DNA from: Acidovorax sp. RAC01
Lineage (GTDB): Bacteria; Pseudomonadota; Gammaproteobacteria; Burkholderiales; Burkholderiaceae_C
Direction: 5' to 3'
DNA length: 64,000 bases
NCBI RefSeq assembly: GCF_001714725.1
Contig: NZ_CP016447.1
Span: 744,001 to 808,000 of the forward strand
The position numbers and the translations under genes were made by a program. Positions 62,642 through 64,000 of the stretch are shown piece after piece. The first letter of the stretch is position 1, and each line of letters starts with the position of its first letter. The notes below the pieces were generated by a model. It was not told the origin of the DNA. It saw only the letters and a list, made by a program, of their open reading frames with translations, and made no database searches.

Positions 62642-64000
62642 ACGTCCGGTTCTGGCCAGCCACTGGCTTACTGCCCTGCTGGCAACGATGGTGGGCGGCG
62701 CCCTGTGGGTGATGTTCCCGCGACAGGACCTGGAGCGGCGCCTGACCTCGTCCACGAGCGATTCAGGTCTGTCGTATGTGTACCTTAGCAACCTGCTGCG
62801 CAGCGACCCGGAAAATCCGCGTCTGCGCGCACTGATGGCGCAGCACGAAGCCAAGGAGGCAGCGCAACTGCTGGCCCGCGAAGCAGCCCAGGCGCGGGCC
62901 GCAGAGCTGCAGAACAACACGCCCCTGACGTTGTGGAACGCGTCCATGGACGAGTACCACGCCATTGACTCCGCCGATACCGAGCGACGCAACGCGGCGC
63001 GGGCGGTGCTGGTGACACAGCTGCATGCACTGCTCAAGGAAGACCTGCCGCCAGGGGCTCTGCCCCGGCTGGCTGCGCAGGCATTCCAGCTGGAGGAGCG
63101 CGCCCTTGGAATCCGCCTGTACCGGCAAATGGCCCTGAATTCTCCGGTCCCGGATGAGGCCTCCCGCCTGTACCGGCGCGCCGCCAAGGAGGCACTGGCC
63201 ATGTCGGCACATGCCGATGCCGCCGATCTGTTCCTGGCTGCGCGCCGCATGACGAACGATCCGGCTGAGGCCAAAGCACTGTTCCTCGATGCCATTTCCG
63301 TCATGCAGGCATCCGGCAAGCCCGCTGCTGCGCTGGCTTTGGCGCAACGGGAAGTGCAGGGCCTGGAGAACGACCCCGAGGTGCTGCGCGCGCTCGTCGA
63401 CCTTGCGCGGGCAGCCGGAAAGCCCGCTGTGGCCGAGCAGTACATGAAGCGCCTTTTGCGGCTGGCCCTGCTGGAGCAATGGCAGCAGCTCGCTGTGGCC
63501 CAGGCGCGGGCGCAGGAAGAGGCCCGGCCCGCCGAACCATCGGGCTGGAGCCGTGCGCAGATGTCGGACAGCACACCCTTGCCCGCGCAGGCGCCGCAAG
63601 CGCCACGCTATGAAGACCGTGCGTATCTGCTGGACACGGCCATGCTCCACCACCCTGAGGCCACCGGCCACCGCAGTGTGCGCACGGCGCTGGGCGATAC
63701 CGGCGGCGTCAAAAAGGGGCCCGGTATCCCGTTCGACGACAAGATCTACAGCCTGGGGTACCAGGTGTTCCTGGAGAACAGCAATCTCGAGGACGCCTGG
63801 CTGGTGGCACGGTCTGCCGTACAGCAATCCCCCGGGGACCTGGCCTGGCGGGAGCGGCTGGCCCGGGTCTCCGAATGGACGCAACGCGGCTCCGTGGCGC
63901 TCGACAACTGGCTGGTGATCGCACGGCGCACCCAGAAAGATGAAGCCTGGCAGGCAGTGTTGAGGCTGGCACCAGGACTGTTTCAGGACGAGGCCCTGGT
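62601..64000 (+). CDS. pelB: Pel polysaccharide export protein PelB (N-terminal part)
   Basis: The gene runs off the right end; about 466 codons are present. It begins MLPRKSRLPVQPVERPVLAS (ATG 62601, overlapping the end of pelA by 41 bases; a GTG at 62628 is an alternative). One membrane helix follows (HWLTALLATMVGGALWVMF), then helical repeats of the TPR type (LRALVDLARAAGKPAVAEQYMKRLLRLALLEQW). PelB in P. aeruginosa (1,193 residues) has an inner-membrane anchor, a TPR scaffold that binds PelA, and a C-terminal outer-membrane barrel; only the first two would be visible here. Assigned mainly by its position after pelA. Confidence 0.85.
   Translation, partial: MLPRKSRLPVQPVERPVLASHWLTALLATMVGGALWVMFPRQDLERRLTSSTSDSGLSYVYLSNLLRSDPENPRLRALMAQHEAKEAAQLLAREAAQARAAELQNNTPLTLWNASMDEYHAIDSADTERRNAARAVLVTQLHALLKEDLPPGALPRLAAQAFQLEERALGIRLYRQMALNSPVPDEASRLYRRAAKEALAMSAHADAADLFLAARRMTNDPAEAKALFLDAISVMQASGKPAAALALAQREVQGLENDPEVLRALVDLARAAGKPAVAEQYMKRLLRLALLEQWQQLAVAQARAQEEARPAEPSGWSRAQMSDSTPLPAQAPQAPRYEDRAYLLDTAMLHHPEATGHRSVRTALGDTGGVKKGPGIPFDDKIYSLGYQVFLENSNLEDAWLVARSAVQQSPGDLAWRERLARVSEWTQRGSVALDNWLVIARRTQKDEAWQAVLRLAPGLFQDEAL

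Overview
The window is a high-G+C (about 65%) chromosomal segment of a betaproteobacterium, most likely family Comamonadaceae (Acidovorax-like). The evidence is protein resemblance, familiar gene neighbourhoods (pilBCD-coaE-zapD-yacG, rplU-rpmA-obgE, petABC-sspA-sspB, his-tat) and a short intergenic repeat that I recall from Comamonadaceae genomes. It is mostly core chromosome. I see no prophage, transposase, CRISPR array or rRNA operon.

Layout. 1-2 kb: end of a large FAD-linked oxidase and serA. 2-8 kb: glycerol-3-phosphate uptake and breakdown (ugpBAEC plus ugpQ), with Pho-like and NtrC-like sites ahead of ugpB and repeats at its junctions. 8-12 kb: a DUF3772 mechanosensitive channel, a Bug-type binding protein and a small membrane protein. 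12-16 kb: hemA-prfA-prmC, then a short MITE-like element. 16-19 kb: grxD, an orphan Lon-type AAA+ ATPase and a CNNM/CBS protein. 19-26 kb: a lytic transglycosylase overlapping proS, rppH, proB, and obgE-rpmA-rplU divergent from ispB. 26.8-32.6 kb: tRNA-Pro, then pilBCD-coaE-zapD-yacG. 32.9-39.9 kb: a MutT-like Nudix, a DUF815 ATPase, argJ, secA, an M23 peptidase and dciA. 40-44 kb: tRNA-Thr, sspB, sspA and the cytochrome bc1 genes. 44-51 kb: mscL, pdxA, a NIF3-like gene and a TRAP transporter. 51-58 kb: a DegS-like protease, tatABC, hinT, patatin, DUF4870 and hisE/hisI/hisF. 58-64 kb: galE divergent from pelA-pelB, the start of a Pel exopolysaccharide locus cut by the window end.

How genes work together: Ugp imports glycerophosphodiesters or glycerol-3-phosphate, and the phosphodiesterase next to it splits the diesters. 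TatABC lies in the same window as at least two proteins with twin-arginine-like signals (DctP, the lytic transglycosylase). The galE product has Cys where E. coli GalE has Tyr299, so it may supply UDP-GalNAc to the adjacent Pel machinery, as PelX does.

Most unusual points: (1) ten copies of a roughly 55-65 bp two-hairpin repeat, all in co-directional or convergent gaps and none in divergent promoters; (2) the PelX-like galE beside pelA; (3) a nine-base G tract that throws the conserved tail of sspB out of frame; (4) alternating palindromes ahead of ugpB; (5) a his cluster cut off upstream of hisF by the galE/pel module.
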